Origin: Pseudomonas entomophila
Lineage (GTDB): Bacteria; Pseudomonadota; Gammaproteobacteria; Pseudomonadales; Pseudomonadaceae
Reading direction: 5' to 3'
NCBI RefSeq assembly: GCF_023277925.1
Contig: NZ_CP063832.1
Location: 4,701,001-4,765,000, forward strand
Length of the DNA: 64,000 nt
Below are positions 8,518 to 18,133 of the stretch, in pieces. The notes below the pieces were generated by a model, which was not told the DNA's origin, did no database searches, and worked only from the letters and a program-made list of their open reading frames with translations. The position numbers were made by a program, and so were the translations under genes. Numbering within the stretch: position 1 is the first letter of the stretch; every line of letters starts with the position of its first letter.

Positions 8518-10254
8518 TTACATGCGCTCCAGGGTTTCCAGGCCGAGCAGTTCCAGGCCCTGCTTGAGGGTGCGACCGGTCAGGGCGGCCAGGCGCAGGC
8601 GGCTCTGTTGTTGCTCGGCGGTATCGGCGGCGAGGATCGGGCAGTTCTCGTAGAAGCTGGAGAACAGGCCGGCGAGGTCGTACAGGTAGCTGCACAGCAC
8701 GTGCGGCGTGCCCTTGTCGGCAACGTTGTTGAGGATCTCGCCGAACTGTGCCAAGCGCGCGGCCAGAACCTGCTCGTGGGTGGCCTGCAGCACGATGTTG
8801 CCGTCGACTTCGTCGAAGCCCTTGCCGAGCTTGCGGAACACGCCGGCCACACGGGTGTAGGCGTACAGCAGGTACGGCGCGGTGTTGCCTTCGAAGTTGA
8901 GCATCAACTCGAAGTTGAAGCTGTAGTCACTGGTGCGGTGCTTCGACAGGTCGGCGTACTTGACCGCGCCGATGCCCACCACTTCACCGATCTTGCGCAG
9001 TTCGTCCTCGGCCAGGCTCGGGTTCTTCTCTTTGACCAGCGCGTAGGCGCGCTCCTTGGCCTCGGTGAGCAGGTCGATCAGCTTGACGGTGCCGCCATCG
9101 CGGGTCTTGAACGGGCGGCCATCGGCGCCATTCATGGTGCCGAAGCCCATGTGCTCCATCTTCATCGGATGACCGACGAAGCCGGCGCGACGGGCCACTT
9201 CGAACACCTGGTTAAAGTGCAGGGCCTGGCGCTGGTCGACGAAATACAGGGCACGATCGGCCTGAAGCTTGTTGCTGCGGTAGCGCACGGCGGCCAGGTC
9301 AGTGGTGGCGTACAGGTAACCGCCGTCGGCCTTCTGCACGATCACCGGCAGTGGCTCGCCTTCGGTGTTCTTGAACTCCTCCAGGAACACGCACTGGGCA
9401 CCCTGGCTTTCAACCAGCAGGCCTTTGCTCTTCAGGTCGGCGACCACGTTGGCCAAGTCATCGTTGTAGGCGCTCTCGCCCATCACATCGGCCATGGTCA
9501 GCTTGACGTTGAGCAGCTCGTAGGTCTTCTGGCAGTGGGACAGGGAGATGTCCTTGAAGCGTGTCCACAGCGCCAGGCAGTCCGGGTCGCCGGCCTGCAG
9601 CTTGACCACCAGGCCGCGGGCGCGGGTGGCGAACTCTTCAGACTCGTCGAAGCGCTTTTTCGCCGCGCGGTAGAAGTTCTCCAGGTCCGACAGTTCGTCG
9701 CTGGTGATCGGGTTCTCTTCGAGGTAGGCCAGCAGCATGCCGAACTGGGTGCCCCAGTCGCCCACGTGGTTCTGGCGGATGACGTCGTCGCCCAGGAACT
9801 CCAGCACGCGCGCGACGCTGTCACCGATGATGGTCGAGCGCAGGTGGCCGACGTGCATCTCCTTGGCCAGGTTCGGCGCCGACATGTCGATCACGACTTT
9901 TTCGCTCGGTCCGGCCTTGCGCACGCCTAGGTGGCCATCGGCCAGGGCGGCGTCGAGGCGGGTGGCCAGGGCGTCGGTGTTCTGGAAGAAGTTCAGGAAG
10001 CCAGGGCCGGCGATCTCGACCTTGGCGATGTCGTCGCTCTTCGGCAATGTGGCGATCAGCTTTTCAGCGAGGTCGCGCGGCTTCATGCCGGCCGGCTTGG
10101 CCAGCATCATGGCGATGTTGCTGGCGAAGTCGCCGTGGGTCTTGTCCCGGGCGTTTTCCACCTGGATCGCCGGCGTCAGCCCTTCAGGCAACACACCTTC
10201 GGTGACGAGTTGGGTGAGGGCTTGCTGGATCAGCTGGCGAATGGTGTCTTTCAT
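8518..10254 (-). CDS. argS: ArgS, arginyl-tRNA synthetase
   Basis: A 578-residue class Ia synthetase that charges tRNA-Arg. The N-terminal Add1 domain is followed by the HIGH-type motif in [17 protein letters not shown] (about 125-141). The KMSKS loop is degenerate, as usual for ArgRS ([10 protein letters not shown]). The C-terminal DALR anticodon-binding domain (about 460-578) ends [17 protein letters not shown]. Length and motifs are normal. Transcribed ahead of the FtsN-like gene. Confidence 0.97.
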   Translation of the reverse strand: MKDTIRQLIQQALTQLVTEGVLPEGLTPAIQVENARDKTHGDFASNIAMMLAKPAGMKPRDLAEKLIATLPKSDDIAKVEIAGPGFLNFFQNTDALATRLDAALADGHLGVRKAGPSEKVVIDMSAPNLAKEMHVGHLRSTIIGDSVARVLEFLGDDVIRQNHVGDWGTQFGMLLAYLEENPITSDELSDLENFYRAAKKRFDESEEFATRARGLVVKLQAGDPDCLALWTRFKDISLSHCQKTYELLNVKLTMADVMGESAYNDDLANVVADLKSKGLLVESQGAQCVFLEEFKNTEGEPLPVIVQKADGGYLYATTDLAAVRYRSNKLQADRALYFVDQRQALHFNQVFEVARRAGFVGHPMKMEHMGFGTMNGADGRPFKTRDGGTVKLIDLLTEAKERAYALVKEKNPSLAEDELRKIGEVVGIGAVKYADLSKHRTSDYSFNFELMLNFEGNTAPYLLYAYTRVAGVFRKLGKGFDEVDGNIVLQATHEQVLAARLAQFGEILNNVADKGTPHVLCSYLYDLAGLFSSFYENCPILAADTAEQQQSRLRLAALTGRTLKQGLELLGLETLERM

Positions 10255-10395
10255 GGGCTTCTCTTTTCGACCGCAAGCGCGGTGAGCGCTTCGATGCGCA
10301 GGTGGAAAAACTGGGCATTATCCGTTGCCGAGGGCGGGTTGCCAACCTTTGGGGCTGGAATGCCTGTTCCGGCAGGCGGCTGCTTACCCTGCAAG

Positions 10396-10472
10396 AGCGG
10401 GTTTACCCGCGAACACCGACACAGTCGGTGCCGTTCACCGGGTTGCCTTGTTCGCCGGCAAGCCGGCTCCTG
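10396..10472. repeat. REP-type palindromes downstream of priA
   Basis: The argS-priA gap (10255-10481) holds two REP-like units: a self-complementary GCGGGTTTACCCGC near 10400 and a copy of the TTCGCCGGCAAGCCGGCTCC element at 10451-10470. No gene is seen in the gap. Confidence 0.65.
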
Positions 10473-10481
10473 CAGGGGCTG

Positions 10482-12701
10482 TCAATAAAGGTCGACGGGG
10501 TCGACATCCAGCGACCAACGTACCTGCCGCCCGGAAGGCATCTGCTCCAACACTAGCAACCAGGTACTGATCAGTCGATGCAGCGGCGCCCGGGCATTGG
10601 CCTGGAGCAATAGTTGCGCACGGAACCTTCCCGCCCGTCGCTCCATGGGCGCCGGGACCGGGCCGAGCAGTTCGATGCCGTGCAGGCCTTGTTCGGCGAG
10701 CACGCGCTCGGCGGCGGCGCAGGCTTCGTCGAGGAAGGCTTCCGCCTGGCCTGGCTTGTGGGCATCGGCGCGCAACAGGGCCAGGTGGGCGAACGGCGGC
10801 AGGCCAGCGGCGCGGCGCTCGCTCAGGGCTTGCTCGGCGAAGGCGGAGTAACCCTGTTCGGTAAGCTGCACCAGCAACGGATGGTCGGCCAGGTGCGTCT
10901 GCACGATGACCTTGCCCGGTTCCTCGGCGCGTCCGGCGCGCCCAGCCACCTGGACGATCAACTGAGCCATGCGCTCGCTGGCGCGGAAGTCGCCGGAGAA
11001 CAGGCCGCCATCGGCATCGAGGATGGCCACCAGGGTGACGCGGGGGAAGTGGTGCCCCTTGGCCAGCATCTGGGTGCCCACCAGGATGCTCGGCTGGCCG
11101 CGCTGGATGGTGGTGAACAGGTTGTGCATGGCGTCCTTGCGCGAGGTGCTGTCGCGGTCGACGCGCAGGATCGGATAGTCCGGGAACAACACTTTCAGGC
11201 GCTCTTCGGCGCGCTCTGTCCCGGCACCCACCGGGCGCAAGTCGACGTGGGCGCACTGCGGGCATTGCAGCGGCAGGCGTTCGTCATAGCCGCAATGGTG
11301 GCAGCGCAGCACGGCGGAGCGCTGGTGCACGGTCATGCGCGCATCGCAGCGCGGGCATTCCGAGAGCCAGCCGCAGTCGTGGCACAGCAGGGTGGGGGCG
11401 AAGCCGCGACGATTGAGGAAAACCAGCACCTGCTGGCCAGCTTCAAGGGTCTGGCGGATCGCTTGTTGCAACGGCCCGCTGATGCCGCTGTCCAGCGGCA
11501 GGCTGCGCACGTCCAGGCGCAGGAAGCGCGGGGCGCGGGCGCCACCGGCGCGCTGGTTCATGCGCAGCAAGCCATAGCGGCCGCTGTGGGCATTATGCAG
11601 GCTTTCCAGTGAAGGGGTGGCCGAGCCCAGCAGGATCGGGATGTTCTCCTGATGCGCGCGCACCACGGCCAGGTCGCGGGCGTGGTAGCGCAGACCCTCC
11701 TGCTGTTTATAGGAGCCGTCGTGCTCTTCGTCGATGATGATCAGGCCCGGGTTCTTCATCGGCGTGAACAGCGCCGAGCGGGTACCGATGATGATATCCG
11801 CCTCGCCATCGCGGGCCGCCAGCCAGGCGTCCAGGCGCTCGCGGTCGCCCACTGCAGAATGCAGCAGGGCGATGCGCGCGTTGAAGCGCTGCTCGAAGCG
11901 TTGCAGGGTCTGCGGGCCGAGGTTGATCTCAGGGATCAGGATCAGTGCTTGCTTGCCGGCCTCCAGTGTCTCGCGGATCAGTTGCAGGTAGACCTCGGTC
12001 TTGCCGCTGCCGGTGACGCCGGCCAGGAGAAACGCATGGAAGGCGCCAAAGCCCGAGCGCACGGCCTCGAAGGCGGCGCGTTGCTCCTCGTTGAGCGGCA
12101 GCTCCGGCTGGGCCAGCCAGCGTTCGTGGCGTGGCGGCGGCAGGTGGCGGCGCACTTCGACCTGGACCAGCTCCTTGGCCAGCAGCAGATCGAGGCTGTC
12201 CTTGTTCAGGCCCAGCTTGGCCAGCACGCTGTGGGCCACGCCGTGGTGATGCTGCGACAGTGTCTTTAGCGCCTCGCGCTGGCGTGGGGCGCGGGCGATA
12301 CGCGGGTCTTCCAGGCGGGCCCCTGGGGCAACATGCCAGAAGCGCTCCTGGCGCGCCTCGGCAGGTTCGCCCTGACGTAACAGCGTGGGCAACGCCCAGT
12401 TGAGGGTGTCGCCCAGGCTGTGCTGGTAGTACTGGGCGGTCCACAGGCACAGCTTGAACAGTGCCGGCGGCAGCGGTGAAACCGGGTCGAGCAGGGCGCT
12501 GGCCGGTTTGAGCTTGTCGGCGGGCACTTCGCTCTTGTCGGCGACCTCCACCAGCACGCCGATCATCTCGCGGCGGCCAAACGGCACGCGGAGGCGCATG
12601 CCGGGCGTCAGTGCCTGGCGCGCCATGCTCGCGGGTGCCCGGTAGTCGAACAGGCGACGCAGGGGCGAGGGCAGGGCAAGGCGCAGGATGACGTCGGACA
12701 C
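10482..12701 (-). CDS. priA: PriA, primosomal DNA helicase
   Basis: A 739-residue superfamily 2 helicase that loads the replisome at stalled forks. Visible features: DNA-binding N-terminus (LALPSPLRRLFDYRAP), Walker A GVTGSGKTEVY, DEEH box IIDEEHD, and a zinc-binding block with eight cysteines in CHDC/CPRC/CHHC/CPQC pairs. The start chosen is the GTG of VSDVILRLALP, because family members begin at this sequence; an in-frame GTG nine codons upstream (12728) is possible. Neither has a strong ribosome site. Confidence 0.95.
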   Translation of the reverse strand: MSDVILRLALPSPLRRLFDYRAPASMARQALTPGMRLRVPFGRREMIGVLVEVADKSEVPADKLKPASALLDPVSPLPPALFKLCLWTAQYYQHSLGDTLNWALPTLLRQGEPAEARQERFWHVAPGARLEDPRIARAPRQREALKTLSQHHHGVAHSVLAKLGLNKDSLDLLLAKELVQVEVRRHLPPPRHERWLAQPELPLNEEQRAAFEAVRSGFGAFHAFLLAGVTGSGKTEVYLQLIRETLEAGKQALILIPEINLGPQTLQRFEQRFNARIALLHSAVGDRERLDAWLAARDGEADIIIGTRSALFTPMKNPGLIIIDEEHDGSYKQQEGLRYHARDLAVVRAHQENIPILLGSATPSLESLHNAHSGRYGLLRMNQRAGGARAPRFLRLDVRSLPLDSGISGPLQQAIRQTLEAGQQVLVFLNRRGFAPTLLCHDCGWLSECPRCDARMTVHQRSAVLRCHHCGYDERLPLQCPQCAHVDLRPVGAGTERAEERLKVLFPDYPILRVDRDSTSRKDAMHNLFTTIQRGQPSILVGTQMLAKGHHFPRVTLVAILDADGGLFSGDFRASERMAQLIVQVAGRAGRAEEPGKVIVQTHLADHPLLVQLTEQGYSAFAEQALSERRAAGLPPFAHLALLRADAHKPGQAEAFLDEACAAAERVLAEQGLHGIELLGPVPAPMERRAGRFRAQLLLQANARAPLHRLISTWLLVLEQMPSGRQVRWSLDVDPVDLY

Positions 12702-12772
12702 GCGGAAGGTCTCTGGAGGGCGTTTCACAAATCAGGCGAGCCTAGCAGACGACGGTCGGTGCGAGCGACAAC

Positions 12773-12800
12773 TTGCGTTGGCTTGGCGCTCTGGTATTAT
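12773..12800 (+). promoter_or_regulatory. Putative rpmE promoter
   Basis: A TATTAT -10 box (12795-12800) with a weak TTGCGT -35 box 16 bases upstream (12773-12778), about 70 bases before rpmE. The leader between holds a small inverted repeat (CAACA/TGTTG) near 12826-12840. Confidence 0.5.
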
Positions 12801-12870
12801 TCGCCGCCTAATTACGTGCGGTATTCAACAATAGGTGTTGGGTGGCGGCACGCAGCTCGAGGAAGTGACC

Positions 12871-13086
12871 ATGAAAGCAGATATTCATCCGAACTACGAA
12901 GTAGTTGCAGTCACCTGCAGCTGCGGCAACAAGTTTGAAACCCGTTCGACCCTGGGCAGCGTCCTGGCGATCGACGTTTGCAACCTGTGCCACCCGTTCT
13001 ACACCGGTAAGCAGAAAGTCCTGGACACCGGTGGTCGCGTACAGAAGTTCGCCGATCGCTTCGGTATGTTCGGTACCAAGAAGTAA
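12871..13086 (+). CDS. rpmE: RpmE, 50S ribosomal protein L31
   Basis: A 71-residue L31 of the zinc-binding (C+) type: cysteines lie in TCSCGN and in CNLC, forming the zinc site. The start is the ATG of [10 protein letters not shown] with a GAGGAAG ribosome site. L31 bridges the ribosomal subunits. The stop is three bases before the thermonuclease ATG, and the likely terminator of rpmE lies inside that downstream gene. Confidence 0.97.
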   Translation: MKADIHPNYEVVAVTCSCGNKFETRSTLGSVLAIDVCNLCHPFYTGKQKVLDTGGRVQKFADRFGMFGTKK

Positions 13087-13088
13087 TC

Positions 13089-13910
13089 ATGCGCATGGCG
13101 AATCTCTCGAGGTTCGCGCTGCTGCAAAAGAAGGCGCCCCTTGTGGGCGCCTTTTTTGTGGGCGCGATCTGGCATCTTCCGGCCCAGGCCTTCTGCCCGC
13201 TGCCTGAAAGCCCACGGCAGGTGGCGGTGCGCAGCGTGGTCGATGGCGACACCGTGCGCCTGGTTGATGGCCGTAGCGTACGGCTCATCGGCATCAATGC
13301 GCCCGAGATTGGACGCAAGGGGCGAACCAGCGAGCCCTATGCCGAGGCCGCCAAGCGGCGGCTACAGGACCTGATCAAGGCCAATGACGGTCGCATCGGG
13401 CTGGTCCTGGGTGTCGAAGGCAAGGACAAGTACGGCCGTACGCTGGCGCACTTGTACGGTCGGTCTGGCGACAATCTGGAAGCACAATTGCTCAGCGAAG
13501 GGCTTGGCTACCGGGTGGCGATCGCACCCAACGTGGAACTGGCCAGCTGTCAGCAGCACGCGGAGAAAGCCGCTCGCAAGGCGAGGGCCGGGCTCTGGCA
13601 AGAGTCGCCGGTGTTGCCTGCCGAGCGTGTGCGGCAGTCAGGGTTCGCGGTGATTGTTGGTAAAGTCACGGAAATCGAACGCAATCGTGGCGGTGTCTGG
13701 CTTGAACTTGACGACTCCGTGGTACTACAGGTTCCCGCTCGTCTGCAACGCAACTTCCCTGCCAGCTTCTTCGCTAACCTCAAGGGACGCCAGGTCGAGG
13801 TGCGTGGCTGGGTGCTGGATCGTTCCCGCAAGGGCGGGCTCAAGCCTGGGCAACAACGCTGGCTGTTGCCATTGACCGATCCGAGTATGTTGGAGCCTGT
13901 TTCCGGCTAA
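13089..13910 (+). CDS. Secreted thermonuclease-family (SNase-like) protein
   Basis: A 273-residue protein with an N-terminal signal sequence whose hydrophobic core is PLVGAFFVGAIWHLPAQA. A staphylococcal-nuclease-like domain follows (about 45-170), with VVDGDTVRLVDGRSVRLIG, INAPEI and YGRTLAHLY. These keep the acidic and basic residues of the active site, so nuclease activity is plausible. The C-terminal 100 residues look like an OB-type accessory region. The ribosome site is weak. An intrinsic terminator overlaps the signal-peptide codons, so expression from the rpmE promoter should be low. Confidence 0.85.
   Translation: MRMANLSRFALLQKKAPLVGAFFVGAIWHLPAQAFCPLPESPRQVAVRSVVDGDTVRLVDGRSVRLIGINAPEIGRKGRTSEPYAEAAKRRLQDLIKANDGRIGLVLGVEGKDKYGRTLAHLYGRSGDNLEAQLLSEGLGYRVAIAPNVELASCQQHAEKAARKARAGLWQESPVLPAERVRQSGFAVIVGKVTEIERNRGGVWLELDDSVVLQVPARLQRNFPASFFANLKGRQVEVRGWVLDRSRKGGLKPGQQRWLLPLTDPSMLEPVSG
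13131..13157 (+). terminator. Intrinsic terminator inside the nuclease signal-peptide codons
   Basis: A 9-bp perfect stem (AAGGCGCCC 13131-13139 with GGGCGCCTT 13145-13153), a 5-base loop and a run of six T (13152-13157), preceded by AAAAG. This is a canonical terminator for rpmE, 45 bases after its stop, but it lies within the downstream reading frame. Confidence 0.85.
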
Positions 13911-14089
13911 ATAGTTGTAGACAGTTTGCTACTGGATTGTACACACTGGCTTCCGTAAGCCCCGTGGGTTATAGCGTAAAGTCGTAGGCCAGAGGCCTTG
14001 ACACATAGTGACCGGGCAGTCTTGTCGCCCCCCGGCACTTTGCGTATCCTCGGCGGTCCGTCAGAACAGTAAATAGCGGAATGCCCATC

Positions 14090-15358
14090 ATGTCAGACCT
14101 GAAAACCGCCGCTCTCGAATACCACGCTCAGCCTCGTCCGGGGAAACTGAGCGTCGAGCTCTCCAAGCCAACCGCCACCGCCCGCGACCTCGCACTGGCC
14201 TACAGCCCAGGCGTCGCCGAACCTGTACGCGAGATCGGCCGTGATCCGGAGTTGGCCTACAAGTACACCGGCAAGGGCAACCTGGTCGCGGTGATTTCCG
14301 ACGGCACCGCGATCCTCGGCCTGGGTGATCTGGGCCCGCTGGCCTCGAAGCCGGTCATGGAAGGCAAGGGTGTTCTGTTCAAGCGTTTCGCCGGTATCGA
14401 CGTGTTCGACATCGAAGTCGAGTCGGAAAGCCCGCAGGCCTTCATCGACACCGTGCGCCGTATCTCCATCACCTTCGGTGGCATCAACCTCGAGGACATC
14501 AAGGCACCTGAGTGCTTCGAGATCGAGCGCACTCTGATCGAGCAGTGCGACATCCCGGTGTTCCACGATGACCAGCACGGCACTGCGATCGTCACTGCGG
14601 CCGGCATGATCAACGCGCTGGAAATCGCCGGCAAGAAGCTTGAAGACGCCAAGATCGTCTGCCTGGGCGCTGGCGCCGCGGCCATCTCCTGCATGAAGCT
14701 GCTGGTGAGCATGGGCGCCAAGGTCGAGAATATCTTCATGATCGACCGCAGCGGCGTGATCCACGCTGGCCGCGACGACCTGAACCAGTACAAGGCCCAG
14801 TTCGCCCACACCACCGACAAGCGCACCCTGGCTGACGCCCTGGATGGCGCCGATGTGTTCGTCGGTCTGTCCGGCCCGAACCTGCTGAGCCCTGAAGGTC
14901 TGAAGTCGATGGCTGCCAACCCGATCGTGTTCGCCTGCTCGAACCCGGACCCGGAAATCGCCCCGGAACTGGCTCACGCCACCCGTAGCGACGTGATCAT
15001 GGCCACCGGTCGTTCCGACTACCCGAACCAGGTCAACAACGTGCTTGGCTTCCCGTTCATCTTCCGTGGCGCCCTGGACGTTCGCGCCAAGCGCATCAAC
15101 GAAGAGATGAAGATCGCTGCCGCCATCGCCCTGAAAGACCTGGCCAAGCAGCCGGTACCGAAGGAAGTCTGCGATGCCTACGGTGTGCAGGCCCTGGAGT
15201 TCGGCCGCGAGTACATCATTCCGAAGCCACTGGATGCTCGCCTGATCACCGTGGTTTCCGATGCCGTGGCCAAGGCCGCCATCGAATCCGGCGTGGCGAC
15301 CCTGCCGTATCCGAAGCACTACCCGCTCAAGAGCGTGGATGACGTGTTCAACGGCTGA
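14090..15358 (+). CDS. maeB: Malic enzyme, short form
   Basis: A 422-residue malic enzyme: oxidative decarboxylation of malate to pyruvate with NAD(P)H. The N-terminal malic domain includes AYSPGVAEPVREIG, GKGNLVAVISDGTAILGLG and VFHDDQHGTAIV. The C-terminal NAD(P) domain has the Rossmann motif VCLGAGAAAISCMKLL and CSNPDPEIAPE. It lacks the phosphotransacetylase-like C-terminal domain of the long MaeB form. The second ATG (MSDLKTAALEYH) is preferred over one three codons earlier. Cofactor choice (NADP is usual in Pseudomonas) is inferred. Confidence 0.93.
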   Translation: MSDLKTAALEYHAQPRPGKLSVELSKPTATARDLALAYSPGVAEPVREIGRDPELAYKYTGKGNLVAVISDGTAILGLGDLGPLASKPVMEGKGVLFKRFAGIDVFDIEVESESPQAFIDTVRRISITFGGINLEDIKAPECFEIERTLIEQCDIPVFHDDQHGTAIVTAAGMINALEIAGKKLEDAKIVCLGAGAAAISCMKLLVSMGAKVENIFMIDRSGVIHAGRDDLNQYKAQFAHTTDKRTLADALDGADVFVGLSGPNLLSPEGLKSMAANPIVFACSNPDPEIAPELAHATRSDVIMATGRSDYPNQVNNVLGFPFIFRGALDVRAKRINEEMKIAAAIALKDLAKQPVPKEVCDAYGVQALEFGREYIIPKPLDARLITVVSDAVAKAAIESGVATLPYPKHYPLKSVDDVFNG

Positions 15359-15375
15359 TCCAGCCGTAGCATGAT

Positions 15376-15410
15376 GAAAAAGCCCCGGCTCGTGAGAGCC
15401 GGGGCTTTTT
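15376..15410 (+). terminator. Intrinsic terminator after the malic enzyme gene
   Basis: A perfect stem (AAAAAGCCCCGGCTC with its complement) around GTGA, ending in T5. It lies 18 bases after the stop codon. Confidence 0.92.
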
Positions 15411-15445
15411 GTTTATCTCGAGTTCAGTGAACACTGTCAGGGCCA

Positions 15446-15499
15446 TTCACCGGCAAGCCGGTTCCTACCTGACTGTGTAGGAGCCGGCTTGCCGGCGAA
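15446..15499. repeat. REP pair
   Basis: Two inverted 22-base REP units (15446-15467 and 15478-15499) with two mismatches, core CCGGCTTGCCGGCGAA, between the convergent malic enzyme and PBP1A genes. Confidence 0.85.
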
Positions 15500-15511
15500 C
15501 AGATCGATGTG

Positions 15512-18034
15512 TCAGAACAGATCCATCGGTGCCGATTCATCCGCTGGCAGCGGGCTGCCTGGCGCCGCGCCATTGCCCAGCTCATCGACCGACGGTGGCG
15601 AATCCTCGGCCTTGAACAGCTCGAAGTAGGCGTTCGGCGTGCTTGGCGTGGCCGCACGGCCGCTGACCGGGTCGACGCGCAGGCTGAGAATCCCCTCAGG
15701 CTCGGCGGGCGCGTGCTCGGGCTTGCCCTTGAGCGCCTGGCCCATGAAGCTCATCCAGATCGGCAGGGCCACAGTGCCGCCATACTCGCGGCGGCCCAGC
15801 GTCTCGGGCTGGTCGAAGCCGACCCAGACGGTGGTGACGTAGTCGGCGTTGTAGCCGGAGAACCAGGCGTCCTTGGACTCGTTGGTGGTGCCGGTCTTGC
15901 CTGCCAGGTCGCCACGGCCCAGGGCCAGGGCGCGGCGGCCGGTGCCGCGCTTGATCACGTCCTGCAGCATGCTGGTGAGAATGTAGGTGGTGCGACCGTC
16001 GATGATCTGCTCGGCGATGGCGGGCGCTTGCGGTGCCGCTGCCACCTGGCCGAGGGTTGGGGGTGTCTCGCCGGGCATTGGCGCGACGCTGATCGGCTGC
16101 TCCGGTGCTGCAAGGCCGGCCTGGTCCTGGCTGCCCTGGGGTACACGCGCCGGGTTGGCAGTGAACAGGGTTTCGCCGTTGCGGCTTTCGACGCGGTCGA
16201 TCAGGTACGGGCTGATCTTGTAGCCGCCGTTAGCGAAGGTGCTCCAGCCGGTGGCAATCTCCATGGGCGTCAAGGTCGCGGTACCGAGTGCCAGCGACAG
16301 GTTGCGCGGCAGGTCCTGCTTGTTGAAGCCGAACTTGGCGATGTAGTCGATGGTGCGGTCGACGCCCATCGCTTGCAGCAGTCGGATCGAGACCAGGTTG
16401 CGCGACTTGTACAGCGCCTCGCGCATGCGGATCGGGCCGAGGAAGGTGTTGGTGTCGTTCTTCGGGCGCCAGACCTTGTCCAGGTACTCGTCGACGAACA
16501 CGATGGGCGCGTCGTTGACCAGGCTGGCAGCGGTGTAGCCGTTATCCAGTGCGGCACTGTAGACGAACGGCTTGAAGCTGGACCCTGGCTGACGCTTGGC
16601 CTGCATGGCGCGGTTGTAGTTGCTCTGCTCGAAGGAGAAACCACCGACCAGGGCGCGGATGGCGCCATTGTAAGGGTCGAGGGTGACCAGTGCGCTTTGG
16701 GCGCCTGGCACCTGGCTGAACTTGAGTTTGCCGTTCTCCAGGCGTTGCAGGCGTACCAGGTCGCCAACCTGGGCCACATCGGCGGGCGACTGTGGCGAGC
16801 GGCCCTGCGAGTTGCTGTTCAGGTAAGGGCGGGCCCATTTCATGGTGTCCCAGGCTACATCTTCCTCCAGGCCGGCGCGGGTCATCACCTTCAGGCCGCT
16901 TTTATCGACGTGAGTGACGATGGCCGGCTCCAGGCCACCCAGGGTGCGCTGCTTGCCCAGTTCCTGCAGCCAGGCGGCGCGGGTCTTGCCTGGGAAGCGT
17001 GCGTCGGGGCCGCGATAGCCATGGCGTTCGTCGTACTCGGAAAGCCCGTTGAGCACCGCATCGTTGGCCATCTGCTGCATGTCGCTGGGTACCGTGGTGG
17101 TGACGCGGAAGCCTTCGGTGTAGGCATCGCTGCCGTAGCGCCCGACCATCTCGGCGCGGGCCATCTCGGCGACATAGGGCGCGTTCACTTCCGGGGTGGG
17201 TACGTGGTAGCTGGCGTTCAGCGGTTCGGCCAGGGCGGCTTGATAGCTGGCATCGTCTATCTTGCCGAGCTTGTACATGCGCCCGAGGATCCAGTCGCGG
17301 CGCTCCTTGGCGCGTACCGGGTTGGCCAGCGGGTTGAAACGCGACGGCGCTTTGGGCAGCCCGGCGATCATGGCCATCTGCGCCAGGCTGACGTCGCGGA
17401 TCGACTTGCCGTAGTACACCTGCGCGGCGGCGTCGATGCCGTAGGCACGGTTGCCCAGGTAGATCTTGTTGACGTACAGCTCGAGGATCTCGTCCTTGGT
17501 CAGCTCGCGTTCGATCTGCAGGGCCAGGAGGATTTCGTTGGTCTTGCGCGAGAAGCTGCGTTCGCTGCTGAGGAAGAAGTTCTTCGCCACTTGCATGGTG
17601 ATGGTGCTGCCGCCGGTCTGGATATGCCCGGACTTGAGCAGTTGCGTGGCTGCACGCATCAGGCTGCTGGGGTCGACACCGTAGTGGTTGAGGAAATTGT
17701 CGTCTTCGGCTGACAGAAGCGCCTGGATGAACTGTGGGGGAATTTCCTGGAACTTGATCGGCGAGCGCCGCATCTCGCCGAACTCGGCAATCAGCTTGCC
17801 GTCGCTGCTGTACACCCTCAGGGGGATTTGCAACTGGACGCTTCGCAGCGAATCGACCGAGGGCAGGCTGGGGCTAAGATACAGGAACGCACCGCTCACA
17901 CCGAGCACGAGCGCGCAGATGACTGCGACGAAAGACCACCAGAAGAACTTCAGCAGGCGTATCAAGGCTTTTGGGTGTCCAGGTTGAGGAGTGGGGGCGC
18001 GCACGGCCAGCGGACGGGAAAATTCGCTGGGCAT
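15512..18034 (-). CDS. mrcA: PBP1A, bifunctional peptidoglycan synthase
   Basis: A class A penicillin-binding protein of about 840 residues. After a transmembrane helix (FFWWSFVAVICALVLGVSG) come a GT51 glycosyltransferase domain with catalytic Glu in SAEDDNFLNHYGVD, and a transpeptidase domain with the SxxK motif in GSSFKPFVYSA and KTGTT in GKTGTTNESKDAWF. The OB-like insert of PBP1A lies between. The start is uncertain: ATGs at 18055 and 18034 and a TTG at 17965 (LIRLLKFFWW) are all in frame. Relatives start next to the helix, which favours the TTG, but no candidate has a clear ribosome site. Diverges from pilM. Confidence 0.92.
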   Translation of the reverse strand: MPSEFSRPLAVRAPTPQPGHPKALIRLLKFFWWSFVAVICALVLGVSGAFLYLSPSLPSVDSLRSVQLQIPLRVYSSDGKLIAEFGEMRRSPIKFQEIPPQFIQALLSAEDDNFLNHYGVDPSSLMRAATQLLKSGHIQTGGSTITMQVAKNFFLSSERSFSRKTNEILLALQIERELTKDEILELYVNKIYLGNRAYGIDAAAQVYYGKSIRDVSLAQMAMIAGLPKAPSRFNPLANPVRAKERRDWILGRMYKLGKIDDASYQAALAEPLNASYHVPTPEVNAPYVAEMARAEMVGRYGSDAYTEGFRVTTTVPSDMQQMANDAVLNGLSEYDERHGYRGPDARFPGKTRAAWLQELGKQRTLGGLEPAIVTHVDKSGLKVMTRAGLEEDVAWDTMKWARPYLNSNSQGRSPQSPADVAQVGDLVRLQRLENGKLKFSQVPGAQSALVTLDPYNGAIRALVGGFSFEQSNYNRAMQAKRQPGSSFKPFVYSAALDNGYTAASLVNDAPIVFVDEYLDKVWRPKNDTNTFLGPIRMREALYKSRNLVSIRLLQAMGVDRTIDYIAKFGFNKQDLPRNLSLALGTATLTPMEIATGWSTFANGGYKISPYLIDRVESRNGETLFTANPARVPQGSQDQAGLAAPEQPISVAPMPGETPPTLGQVAAAPQAPAIAEQIIDGRTTYILTSMLQDVIKRGTGRRALALGRGDLAGKTGTTNESKDAWFSGYNADYVTTVWVGFDQPETLGRREYGGTVALPIWMSFMGQALKGKPEHAPAEPEGILSLRVDPVSGRAATPSTPNAYFELFKAEDSPPSVDELGNGAAPGSPLPADESAPMDLF

Positions 18035-18133
18035 TATAAGCACTTTTCGCCCCATCGGGTGACCGGTCGGGGCCTGTCGATGACCGCTGGCGCCGCAATC
18101 GTGGTGGCTCGCCGTGACTAGGAAGGGACAGCC

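Noticed and set aside
15509..17713. 734-residue plus-strand frame opposite PBP1A
   Set aside because: A shadow of the penicillin-binding protein codons with no recognisable domain.
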